DNA from: Brassica napus
Lineage: Eukaryota; Streptophyta; Magnoliopsida; Brassicales; Brassicaceae
Direction of reading: 5' to 3'
DNA length: 64,000 bases
NCBI RefSeq assembly: GCF_020379485.1
Contig: NC_063452.1
Location: 41,097,148-41,161,147, forward strand
Shown: positions 1 to 10,283 of the stretch, in pieces
How the letters are laid out: each line of letters begins with the position of its first letter
Numbering within the stretch: the first letter of the stretch is position 1
Position numbers and translations under genes: made by a program
The notes under the pieces: model-generated
What the model was told of the DNA's origin: nothing
The model's database searches: none
What the model saw: the letters and a program-made list of their open reading frames with translations, nothing else

Positions 1-794
1 ACTTATCTATTTACACCATACCCTTTTACCACATCATCCCCTTTATCATATTTTTTCTTAAACCCTAAACTCCAATTGAATCCTTAAAACACAACTTATA
101 AGTACTATAATCAAACAACCACTTGATAGCAAATAATCAAATTATTCCGTAATCTCTAAACCGAATGTATGAAATGAAGTTAACTTGCTTGGCTTGAGAA
201 TGCTTACAACAAAATCAGTTTGGTAAAACAGCTTAAACACGTTTTCACCAAATATAATGGTAACATATTTCGTCAAAAAATCCTTGTAAAGTTACAACGA
301 ATTCACAAGGAAAGCATTACAACGAATTTACAAAGAAAGCATTACAACGAATTTACAAGGACACATGTTTACGACGAATCTACCAGACCCGCGTTCTTAG
401 AGTTACAACGAATTTGCAAGGAAGCATTACAACGAATTTACAAGGAAATCTTTACAACGAATTTACAGGGAAATGATTACAACGAATTTACAAGGACACG
501 TGTATTACAAGGAATATACCAGGCCCGTATTTTCCATTACTATGAATTTACTACGACTATATCTGAATCCCTGAAAATCAAATCCCTAAACCCCAAAGTC
601 TCTTACCTATAACATCATATCCCTTTTACCCAATTCCCCCATTCTCCCATTTATCATATTTACTCTTAAACCCTAAACTCCAATTAAATCCTTAAAAGCC
701 AACAAATAATTATTATAACCAAACAATATACATTTGTATTAAGTCTTAAACTGATTTATATATTTTGTAAAAAATATTTAAAACATATATTACA

Positions 795-992
795 TCATTC
801 TGAATCATTCGAGTTTTCATCAATATCAGTACAATGATCATCATCGCTTGCATCGAACTCTTCTTCACCTTCTTCATCCGTCATATCGTCGAAAAGATCT
901 TCATATTGACGGTTATCCACATCAATTAGAAGGATGTCATCAGTTTGTTGTTCAGATACTTCCACTTCAGTGATACACACTTCTTCTTGCAA
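795..992 (-). pseudogene. Acidic C-terminal tail of CACTA TNP2-like transposase
   Basis: A 65-codon minus-strand reading stretch rich in Asp and Glu (EDLFDDMTDEEGEEEFDASD and similar). It resembles the stretch encoded on the plus strand at 61371-61607 (LLVDRQNPGYEDLPDDIADE), which follows a DUF4216 domain. The shared order is Val/Leu-rich, Asp-Arg/Asn-x-x-Tyr-Glu-Asp-Leu, then an acidic run. I read it as the extreme C-terminus of a TNP2-type CACTA transposase; the catalytic part is absent from this end of the window. It lies close to the CACTA terminus at 1372, so it is a deletion derivative. Confidence 0.4.
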
Positions 993-1357
993 AGGTGATT
1001 CTTTTCTAGCAACTATTCGTTCACGAGGTGTAACTTTGATAGCAGCTAATCAAGTTATTCCAAAATCTCTAAACCGAGGGTATCAGTTTGGTAAAGCATG
1101 CTTAAAACACGTTTTCACAAAAATTAATGGTAACATGTTTCGTCGTAAAAGCCTTGTAAAGTTACAAGGACTTTACAACGAATTTTCTCTTTCCTCGTAA
1201 AATCGACATAAATTTACATGTAAATTACCACGAAACATTTTCCTTGTAACTTTACTACGACTTAACGACGAAATTCAGTTTTGTCGTAAAATCGTAATAA
1301 TTTTCTCGTAAATTTACGAAGAATATATTTCCTCGTAATTTTTCCTCGTTATAAGCA

Positions 1358-1372
1358 TGTTTTCTTGTAGTG
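1358..1372 (-). repeat. CACTA terminal inverted repeat (right end)
   Basis: TGTTTTCTTGTAGTG on the plus strand; read from the outside it is CACTACAAGAAAACA. CACTA elements duplicate 3 bp on insertion; the flanking trinucleotide here is AAC (1373-1375), but the partner end is outside the window. Confidence 0.75.
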
Positions 1373-1439
1373 AACTATTTGTTTTTAGGGTTTAGGGATA
1401 TACTTTTTTTTATAAAAAATCTGTCAAGAAGTTATGCAC

Positions 1440-1803
1440 TGTTATAAATCAATTGATGAATGTCCATAACCGGCCCGGTCCATAACCGGCATGGTCCATA
1501 ACCGGCCCGGTCCATAACCGGCCCGGTCCATAACCGGTCCATACACTTAGAGAGAGAGACGGCCCAACCCTAGAGAGAGAGAGAGAGGCGGCTTATGCTT
1601 TGGAGAAAATGAAACTCTGTTTCCTTTTCCTTGTAATTGTTATCTTTTCATTATTATGTATTAGTAGTTTTCTTAATCCTTGTTGGTTTAGGTTTTTGGA
1701 TACTTTCCTTTTCTATGACTTGTAATCCTTATATAAAGGAACTCATATTATGATTAATAAAAACACAGAAACATTCAGTCTCTAAACCGTTTGTTTTACA
1801 ACA
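1440..1803 (+). repeat. Left LTR of the gag-only Copia element
   Basis: 364 bp, TG...CA. Near its start are four full copies plus a part copy of a 16-bp unit, GTCCATAACCGGCCCG (about 1467-1545); the right LTR has one full copy plus a part copy. A (GA)n tract follows. CTTATATAAAGG near 1730-1740 is a plausible TATA region. Confidence 0.85.
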
Positions 1804-1822
1804 CGTTATCAGCACGAGTCTC
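1804..1822 (+). promoter_or_regulatory. Putative primer-binding site
   Basis: Directly after the left LTR the sequence reads CGTTATCAGCACGAGTC. The TATCAGCACGA core in this position is typical of a group of plant Copia elements. The priming tRNA was not determined. Confidence 0.45.
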
Positions 1823-2578
1823 TAAACTCCCTGAGCAAATCGAAAAACTCCTAAACCTAAAACCTAGCCGGCGACTTTAAACCCTAACCCGACGAACCCT
1901 AATCTGTTCTTGCAAGCATTCCAGCTCGTGTTCATCCGATCAGCCCCAGCCCTAAGGTGTTTCTGATACTAGACGAACACAGCCTCAGCTCCATCCATTC
2001 TCAGCTTGCATCCCGGACAGCTACAGCTCGCGTTCCCCGATCATCCAGCTCGCAACCCGACAGCGATCAGCTCGCGCGACTTCAACACCAGCTCGTTCCA
2101 GCTCGCGTCCGTTCGAGGTTCTCTTGGTGGTCCAGTTTCTACAATCTACAAACAAAAGGTAACCCTAATTCTAAGAACATGAGAATTGAATTTGGATTGT
2201 TTGTAAAGATTGAAACCCTAAAAACTAATCTCTAAGATAAAACCCTGGGATAATAGATCAAACCCTAAAAGAGTAAATCAGAGCTCGAATAAGTCCGATC
2301 CCCTAAACCCTAAATCGAGATTGATCCATTGATCAATTAAAATCATAACCTTAAAGGTTTTGAATCTCAAATCAAATCCCTTTGATCAAAGATCAAAATT
2401 TCGAAATCCCTAAAACCCTAAATTGGAAAATCGGTTTTAATTTTGATTTGAAACTTAATTGTTTGTTTGATCACCAAGAAAATATTGATTAGGATTGTTT
2501 AAACCTGAATCTGAATTGCTTGAATTGGTTAAAACCCTAATGACCTAGTTTTATCACTTTGAAATCGAATTAGATTGT

Positions 2579-3133
2579 GGCCGTGTGGCCTTAATACATA
2601 CTAGGTTAATTGCTCTAGATCATCATCCGTTGCCGTGTGGCCTTGTTGCATTCATATCTGAACCTGATCACTACTGATTGATTGCAATTGAACTTAGATC
2701 TAATTCTAGGGATGATATTGAATTGAACTAAATAGCTGTGTGGCTTGTTCTATTACTTGGCCGATTGGTTTGTTTGTTTGATTGAATCATGAACTGATAG
2801 AAACCAACCACCTTAGGATTGAAATTACATGTAAAACTATATGCATTAACCCTAAATTGAATCTTGGCCTCGTGGCTTCTCTTTCTTGGCCGTGTGGCTT
2901 CTACTTGGCCGTGTGGCCTAACCATTCCGATGCATTGTTCATACTCGCGTCCTTGTGCCCTTGATAGATCACATTGTTTGCATCATGTGATTGAAAGCCG
3001 TGTGGCTTAATGCATCATAGCTTGGCCGTGTGGCCTAGAGAGACACCATATCTGAATGGTCGTGTGACCTTGCTTGCATATCTCATGAACCGATCTCTAG
3101 GATCGTTGTATCACATTACATGGCCGTGTGGCC
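2579..3133 (+). repeat. Ten-copy GGCC-GTGT-GGCC hairpin motif in the Copia leader
   Basis: Ten copies of a 12-nt motif occur in the untranslated leader: 2579-2590, 2632-2642, 2734-2744, 2866-2877, 2888-2899, 2907-2918, 2997-3007, 3024-3035, 3058-3069 and 3122-3133. The consensus GGCCGTGTGGCC can fold into a 4-bp stem with a GUGU loop. Two copies change both arms together: GGTC...GACC at 3058 and AGCC...GGCT at about 2997. Other variants mostly give G-U pairs. Most copies sit in the context CTTGGCCGTGTGGCCTA. A role in RNA packaging, dimerisation or Gag binding is inference only. Confidence 0.7.
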
Positions 3134-3290
3134 TAAGCATCACATATAGACCTTGCATTCTTGACTTGTCTCGCACCATGGTCGAGTAGTAAAGTGCTTT
3201 GATCAAGAGACTTATGAAATCATATGCACTGATTATTTGAATTGGTTGCATGAATTCTAAATCATGAATTGATTGATAACATGATTTCAG

Positions 3291-3938
3291 ATGCCGAGAT
3301 TTGAGCCCTTGGATCATGTTGTCCTAAATCTCTCTGGAGAAAATTATCTAGAATGGGCAATGAACACTTCAGTTGTCCTGAAATCAAGAGGACTCGGAAG
3401 GAGTATCATTCAGGGTGATTATGCAACTAGAAGTGAAAAGTTAAGAGCCATAACAATTATGTGCCATCATCTCACTGAAGATCTAAAAAATCAGTACCTA
3501 AATATTGAGAATCCTCGTAACCTTTGGACAAAATTAAAATCCAGATACACAATGGTGTTATTACCAAAGGTCAGACATGAATGGATGAGTCTCAGATTCC
3601 AGGACTTTGAGTCTGTGGATGAATATCATTTTGCTTTGTCCAAAATCGTTTACAAACTGAGACTATGTGGTGAAGTGGTAACAGAGGAGGATTTACTCGA
3701 AAAGACCTTCCTCACAGCCGATCCAAGAGATTTATTGTTACAACATATCTATAGAGAAAAAGGTTTCACCACCTATAATGATCTGCTCTCATGCCTAACT
3801 GAGCAGAGTAATCAATTGCTAAAAAAAAATAGTGAGATGAGACATCCTGAAGCAAATAAGACTGATATGGATCAGGATGAATCCAAGGCAGTCGTGTCCA
3901 ATGTAACTGATGGTGTGGCCGGCATGTCTATTGACTAA
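3291..3938 (+). CDS. gag: Copia Gag polyprotein (UBN2/DUF4219-like)
   Basis: An open frame of 215 codons, the first long ATG frame after the leader. The N-terminus has the typical plant Copia Gag opening: a hydrophobic stretch, then LSGENYLEWAMNTSVVLKSR, where the N/Y-x-x-W core is the conserved feature. Further on come NPRNLWTKLKSRY and MSLRFQDFESVDEYHFALSK, matching the UBN2-type capsid fold. There is no CCHC zinc knuckle; the protein ends in a charged tail (about residues 180-215), so it is shorter than a full Gag and lacks the usual nucleic-acid-binding box. No protease or polymerase frame follows. It may still form particles if it works in trans with a helper element, which is inference. 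Confidence 0.75.
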   Translation: MPRFEPLDHVVLNLSGENYLEWAMNTSVVLKSRGLGRSIIQGDYATRSEKLRAITIMCHHLTEDLKNQYLNIENPRNLWTKLKSRYTMVLLPKVRHEWMSLRFQDFESVDEYHFALSKIVYKLRLCGEVVTEEDLLEKTFLTADPRDLLLQHIYREKGFTTYNDLLSCLTEQSNQLLKKNSEMRHPEANKTDMDQDESKAVVSNVTDGVAGMSID

Positions 3939-6900
3939 AGAAAGATCTCGACATGCTAATTGTGTTTTATGTCTTTGATTTGTGCTTTGCTGTAAACCTA
4001 ATTGTCATTCACGATTTTATATATAATAATAGAATTGATTTGAGTTCATTACTATTATATCTTGCCTGATCTTACTTGATAATGTGAATGATTGATAAAG
4101 AAATCGCCTAAAAGGCATTATGGTACGGTATAGTAGCCTAGTAAGAAATCTATGGCTAAGGCATTTCCTAAAGGGCATTATATACACCCAAGAATATATG
4201 ACCCATTGAGTTAATATGGTTTCCAAATAGAAACAATGGGCAAAAGGAAACAAGTTCCTTCAGATTTAAGAAAGAAAGAAAACGCCTAAGACCCTTTAAA
4301 AAAGTGGTCAAGACTATACCTATGTAATCTACTGATCAAAACTATGCTACAGATCAGTATGACAAGAGGCAAGAGCCGTGGGGATCATACTGATATATCC
4401 CACGAAAATTATACACTTTATGGCAAGACCGGATTAGCCATCCTAGTCTAAACTTGATGCAAAGATTGATATTGAGAAGGCACAAAGAGTTATCCCATAA
4501 GATCTCACGTTGTGAAACATGTACACAAAGGGAAACTCATTAGGCTTTATTGTCCTAAGCGTCACGGAATTATAGTATGTTCATGAGGGGGAGAGAGGAT
4601 AAACCCGTGATACATGATCAATACCAAAAATTTGTGAACCATGGTCTATGACCATGATATAAACGGCTTGGCCGTGCAGTCCATTATCTATAAGGATCGG
4701 ACATCCATCCTAAAGCTTAGGGACATCATGGATTTACATGTATATAAAGTGAAAATATATCAGGCCATATAAGTGAGCATAGATATTCTCATCTCAGATT
4801 GAATACGGGTCATAAACCAGACATACACCATCTTAAGAGACTTTGAATAAATCACCACAGACATATGTACCGTCTAAGATGAAACCTCAGAAGAGGATTG
4901 GGAATATATGTTGGATAAGAGTATGACTTTTTCCCAGGACTTCTAAGAGACCTTGAGCCAAATATGGGTGATCAGAAAGTAGCCAGGTACACGGATTGTA
5001 TGATCAATGAATCCGACTATCCAACATTAAAAAGAGAAAGCTATAAGCTGGTAAAGAGTAAAGAATGATAAGAAACAAAATGGTATCAACCATCATTGTC
5101 TTGGCAAAGATCCTCGGATTAGAATTATAGACGTCCAAAGAAAGAAAAGATTATACATAGCTAGCTAATCGAGATGCCAGACACTGACCCGAAAAGAAAA
5201 GAAAAGAATGACTAAGTTATAACCAGCTTAGCACCAAACGAAATCTGATGTCCTAGAAAGAGACACAGTCAAGTTGCTACAGAGTCTATACAAGATAGAC
5301 CAAAGTGTTTCAAAAGATAAGGAACCTCGGAAAGAGAAAGGTGCATAGAATACAAATCCGAGGTCATAAGGAAACCAGACCAGACATTGAGAAAAGGCTG
5401 CGCAGCTAAACATCTAAGGTACCAAACCATGTAGTATGGGACGCCAAGCTACTAGGTAACAAAGGTCCTGGATAATGAAATCTCAAATCGATTAGATCAT
5501 GTCTGGAACACAATGGAACCATATATAAGTGTCGACACATAAATATATATTTTTACATAAGAGAGTAGCACTTGAACATAAAGATATAAATGAGGATCAG
5601 AACTCACGAAAGAGTACTCATAAAGAATAAAGATTATATTGAAAAGATAAACGTGGGGTTTAAAGTATCTATTGAGAAAGATAGGCGTATTGGCCACATA
5701 CATATATACAGAAATGCCATCTGATATAAACCAGTGAAATAGATGGGTCTTGTGAGGAAAAAGAAACCGTGAGATATGGTACATGATCACGAGGTCTAAA
5801 GGTGTTCATGTTTCCTACTAACAGCATTCAATCATAGCTTGTTACACAAGGATACTCACAGAGACCATGGAACATATTATAAGGAGATAAACTCCTATGT
5901 GGTGGATGCTGCTACACAATTTCGAAATTGATAAAGGTCTGGTCATAAGAAAGAAATTAGATTGACATATAAAGATGTAGTAAGCAGCATATGGATCACT
6001 GGATAAAGGACAGCATTGTTCCTAAGCTGTTCATGGACTGAAACAAAGCAGCTGCATATAGTATATAATACTAGTAAAGGAGTTCTATAAGAACGATCAA
6101 ATTCAGTCCATATGTAAACTAATAAAGAAATTCGAATTCCTTGTGTTTATACTAAACCAACCTAAAGAGAGGTTAAAAGGTTTATACAGATCTGTGACAC
6201 TAGCATGGACCGACTAGATTGTAGTACGGGCTAGTGGAAAAGAAAGATCAGCCCAAAGAAAGGTAATTCGGATTGCCTCAGCTTGCTACCTCGGATAGCA
6301 TGTTCTCCGGATAGACCAATCCAATATCAGATCCCTTAGATAAGGATCTGGCATAGCAGAACAGTCTGCTGCTGCTGTGAGGCTGAGAGGAGACATTTAA
6401 TCTATCCTTCTCGATCGGATACCAATAGGTTGCAGTCCATAAGAATGTGTGATCGAAGTCCATGACCTAATATATATTCATTGTGTGATATGATCCACAG
6501 CAACAGAGGTCATGAGACGACATCAATATAAGGATAGGACTGCAATGAAAAACGAATATGGCATTGCCTAAGGCAATAGAGATCGATGACCACATGTGAG
6601 ATTCATGAGTGTATTTGGCCACAGTGCCATAGTTAGATAAGATTGTAAAATTCATTACAACAATGATCATTGATCAAGTCATGATCTTGAACACTCATGA
6701 GACAAGTTATGAACATGTATAAAAGAAGTCTATGACTCAACATGGATCGATCAGATTAGTGCATAGTCGATAGCCAAAGAGAGTATCCGTGAGGATGTTT
6801 TTGGTCGAGGACCATAGTCGTACATGTCTGACCAAAGTATAGAGTGGTCGACAGCAAAGGTTCACTTCTTGACCATGTACACACGATGTCAGAAGACATG

Positions 6901-7173
6901 AGAAAAGACCGGAAAGATCAAAATGGTCCAATTACGGTTCAGTAATAAACTTGGCCGATTTGATTACTCCCTTCCTGCACGTCCAGGAAAGATCACGCAT
7001 CAGATGCGTAGACTAAAGAACCTGCACTGAGGTTCACATCAGGGGGAGCAGTACGTGTTGTACTCTTTTTCCTTCATCATGGTTTTGTCCCACTGGATTT
7101 TCCTGATAAGGTTTTAATGAGGCAACATTAAGCGTATTACAATCCCTGAATGGTTATGGCATCCAAGGGGTAG
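3939..7173 (+). other. Non-coding remainder of the gag-only Copia element
   Basis: About 3.2 kb with no supported reading frame on either strand. The last 200 bp (about 7000-7173) look like the usual 3' end of such elements: CATCAGGGGGAGCAGTACG, a CTCTTTTTCCTTCATCATGG stretch, GTTTTAATGAGGCAACATTA, and a purine tract just before the right LTR. The middle may be eroded pol or unrelated filler; I could not find integrase or YVDD-type reverse transcriptase motifs. Confidence 0.55.
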
Positions 7174-7520
7174 TGTTATAAATCAATTGATGGATGTCCA
7201 TAACCGGCCCGGTCCATAACCGGTCCATACACTTAGAGAGAGAGACGGCCCAACCCTAGAAAGAGAGAGAGAGGCGGCCATGACCTTAGGAGAGAGAAAG
7301 AGAGGCGGCTTATGCTTTGGAGAAAAGAAAACTCTATTTCCTTTTCCTTGTAATTGTTATCTTTCCATTATTATGTATTAGTAGTTTTCCTAATCCTTGT
7401 TGGTTTAGGTTTTTGGATACTTTCCTTTTCTATGACTTGTAATCCTTATATAAAGGAACCCATATTATGATTAATAAAAACACAGAAACATTCAGTCTCT
7501 AAACCGTTTGTTTTACAACA
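7174..7520 (+). repeat. Right LTR of the gag-only Copia element
   Basis: 347 bp, matching 1440-1803. It has one full GTCCATAACCGGCCCG unit instead of four (about 48 bp less) and an extra purine-rich stretch of about 31 bp (GCGGCCATGACC and following). The 5-bp duplication TGCAC follows at 7521-7525. Confidence 0.85.
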
Positions 7521-7793
7521 TGCACTAGCATACCTACTTATTAATAAGTTTTCTGAAACGAAAAGAAAATTTAGAGTTAGGAGACTTTTTGAAAAGTTTG
7601 CTAAAACTGTAATGCACTAGTATGTAAGCTATCTTAATGGGAAAGATATTATTTTTCACCAATTATATTTGTGTTTTTGGTGTTAAATTCAAATAAGAAT
7701 AAGAAAGGTGAAAGTTTAAATGACCCAAACCAAACCAAAAGATAGGCTTTGCAAAATAAAAATATAGAGTTTTGAAAGATGCCAAATATCCAA

Positions 7794-8340
7794 TCAACAA
7801 AATAGATAATCAAATATATCGTTCAACCAACATAAACCATCAAGATAAAACATCATAAAAACAAAGGAAGGCATAGCTTTATCATGATGGAGCATGAGTT
7901 TATATTTTGGTGTCACCCTTAGTAGCACCCGACCCACCCGTTTCACCAATACGAACACTATGCTTCCCATTGGCTTCTTCCTTGGAGAGACCAAGTTTTG
8001 AAGAACCACAAGTCAAGGAAGGAACTGTCTTGCCAGCCTTCTTCTTAGCGATATGGGTATTTGCTTCGACCCTCGACACCCTTGATTCTCCTACCAATCC
8101 GAGTTAGTTATCAACCTTCGAGTCTTGGTCACAACCACCACCTGTCCGGCTTTCCTGATAACAATTCCTTTTCCACCTCTTCAGACTCAACCTCTCCATC
8201 CTCCTGATCAGAAACAATACTATCGGGGCCAGTGGACATTTCGGAATCAACCTCAACGGTATGATCCTGCAAAGCTACATCCGAAGCCACTTTGGAAACG
8301 GTGCTTACTTCCAAGGGGGGCTCAACAATGTATATCAAAA
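7794..8340 (-). pseudogene. Unidentified coding remnant, possibly retroelement ORF1
   Basis: Two minus-strand stretches, 8338-8129 (acidic: EVDSEMSTGPDSIVSDQEDG) and 8097-7900 (basic and Gly/Ser-rich), follow each other in different frames, as if one protein had been broken by a frameshift near 8110. The composition, an acidic segment then a Lys/Arg-rich linker, resembles the C-terminal half of plant LINE ORF1 or DUF4283-type proteins. No zinc knuckle or other diagnostic motif is visible, so the identification is weak. Confidence 0.2.
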
Positions 8341-8514
8341 TTTAAATGCCTTTGCTAATCGAAATCCACAATGTATATCGAAACTCAAATATTGCAATAT
8401 AAATTTTGTTATGATCTCTGCACATGGGATAAAACTTGAACCGTGTTGTAAACGTTGACCTAGTTGCCCATATAGCTACCTCATCTCTACCCCAAAATTT
8501 GGAGAACTTGGTGA

Positions 8515-10283
8515 CCAAGTTTCACGATAAGGAGCACTGGGTATCTTTTTTTTTTTGATTGGTGAGCGACTTTTGGTTAGATTTTCATTGACCCCTTTGA
8601 AATTTTATTTATAGAGTGCTAAGATTTGTGAATTAATAAAAATCAGTAAAGAAAAGATATTCGAGAATGAGATTGGTTAGTTATAAAATAACAACCAACA
8701 GATGTGGAGTCAATAACATCCAAAATGATAAAAACTAAGAATCCACAAGTCTCTGATAAAGGTTTTGCAAAAGAAAAATCAAACTAAGGACTGGAGACAA
8801 TAAGCTTGTAGATCCATCTTCATAATATTGTCATTGAGTTTCCATGTAAGAAAGCAATTAGTCAAAAATTATCAAAACAGACGAATAAAATCAAATAAAC
8901 ACAATACACATAGCGACCAAATCAATGGTTTGGACCACAGATATATAAACCCATGTCAACCCAACCAACAACACATAACACCTCTTCTTCAGACCAAAAC
9001 ACTTTTAAGTAGCCAGTCATATAGATCATCAAAGTAGTTAAACTAACACTACGTACATACACTTATATTACAATTATTATCATATATGAAACCTAGATGA
9101 CATTGTTACCACAATCTGAAATGTAAATAACTCCAGTATCAATTATAAACTACATCAAACTATTCAATACTAAATCAAGAGAGTGTTTATTCTGCAAAGA
9201 TTGTCACTGAACAGATTATCGTCCACTGAAAAGAAAAATAAGCAAGAGAAATACTGTTGAGTTTCGTGGCACATCTTTTCTTAGGTGGCTATCACGTAGT
9301 TGCAATGTGGCCACGCTGCCTTACATCCCTTTTTGAATCTTTCCTGAACTTGTTGGTCCCAAAGTGTCCTAAAAATGAACTTTTTATGGAAGATATTCCG
9401 ACAATGGAGCTTGATAAGAAGTGCATTTTTAGGTCATTTTGGGACCAACAAGTTCAGGAAAGATTCAAAAAGGGATTTAATGCAGAGTGGCTACATTGCA
9501 ACTGCGTGATAGCCACCTGACAAAAGATGTGCCACGAAACTCAACGGTATTTCTCTTGCTTATATTTCTTTTGAGTGGACGATAATCGGTTCAATGACAA
9601 TATTTGGAGAATAAACACTCTCTTGCTTTAGTATTGAATAGTTTGATATAGTTTAGAATTGATACTGGAGTTATTCACATTTCAGATTTTAGTAACAATG
9701 TCATCTAGGTTTCATATATGATAATAATTGTAATATAAGTGTATGTACGCATTGTTAGTTTAACTACTTTGATGATCTATATGACTGACTGCTTAGAAAT
9801 GTTTTGGTCTAAAGAAGAGGTGTTCTGTGTTGTTGGTTGGGTTGACATGGGTTTATATATTTGTGGTCCAAGCTATTGTTATGGTCGCTTTGCGTGTTGT
9901 GTTTATTTGATTTTATTCGTTTTTCTTGATAATTTTTGACTAATTGCTTTCTTACCAGGAAACCCAATGACAGTATTATGAAGATGGATCTGCAAGCTTA
10001 TTGTCTCCAGTCCTTAGTTTGATTTTTCTTTTGCAAAACCTTAATTAGAGACTTGTGGATTCTTATGGTGTTATCATTTTGGATGTTATTGACTCAACAT
10101 CTGTTGGTTGTTATTCAATAATTAAAAAATCTCATTCTCGAATATCTTTTCTTTACTGATTTGTTTTTGATTCACAGCTCTTAGCGCTCTATAAACAAAA
10201 TTTCAAAGGTCAACGAAAATCTAACCAAAAGTCGCTCACCAATCAAAAAAGATACTCACTGTTCCATATCAACGAGTCTTGGA
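8515..10283. repeat. Large inverted repeat (foldback), arms of about 850 bp
   Basis: Arm 1 (about 8515-9377) and arm 2 (9424-about 10283) are reverse complements at roughly 90 percent by eye, separated by a 46-bp loop (9378-9423). Matching landmarks include ATTGGTGAGCGAC at 8560 against GTCGCTCACCAAT near 10230, GTTTCGTGGCACATC at 9262 against GATGTGCCACGAAAC near 9527, and the inner ends TCCTAAAAATG / CATTTTTAGG. No transposase is encoded and I could not fix a target duplication because similarity fades gradually at both ends. It may be a foldback transposon or an inverted duplication. A transcript across it would form an almost perfect long hairpin. Confidence 0.85.

Larger units (their letters stand above)
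1..1372. mobile_element. CACTA (En/Spm) transposon end, decayed
   Basis: The segment ends at 1358-1372 with TGTTTTCTTGTAGTG, the reverse complement of the CACTACAAGAAAACA terminus common to Brassicaceae CACTA elements. Inside it are dense short repeats of the type TTACAACGAATTTACAAGG (about 290-500) and CGTAAATTTACGAAG-like units (1190-1345), which look like the subterminal repeats to which CACTA-encoded proteins bind. Two stretches are directly duplicated: about 20-115 recurs at about 612-715, and about 140-300 recurs at about 1046-1180. The other terminus lies outside the window, so the element cannot be delimited. The identity of the right end is well supported; the nature of the part before about 780 is inferred from the shared repeats. 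Confidence 0.65.
1440..7520 (+). mobile_element. Non-autonomous Copia-type LTR retrotransposon carrying gag only
   Basis: A complete 6081-bp insertion. LTRs lie at 1440-1803 and 7174-7520, both starting TGTTATAAATC and ending TTTTACAACA. The element is flanked by a perfect 5-bp target duplication TGCAC (1435-1439 and 7521-7525). A putative primer-binding site follows the left LTR, and a purine-rich tract (ATCCAAGGGGTAG) precedes the right LTR. The only intact coding region is gag (3291-3938); between 3939 and 7173 no integrase, reverse transcriptase or RNase H reading frame survives. The leader (1804-3290) is unusually long, about 1.5 kb. Outside the repeat-number differences, the LTRs differ at about 8 sites over roughly 315 bp. 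It would depend on proteins from a related autonomous element. Confidence 0.85.

Noticed and set aside
220..612. Regular TTACAACGAATTTACAAGG units looked like a CRISPR-type array or coding repeat
   Set aside because: Spacing is irregular, spacers are not unique and the genome is a plant; they fit CACTA subterminal repeats. The reading frame through them is a product of the repeat.
1957..2235. 92-codon plus-strand frame after the first LTR
   Set aside because: Ser/Arg low complexity in a Copia leader, no homology that I recognise, and upstream of the hairpin array and gag.
9257..9520. 87-codon frame across the loop of the foldback
   Set aside because: It reads through both inverted arms and the loop, so it is a by-product of the palindrome.
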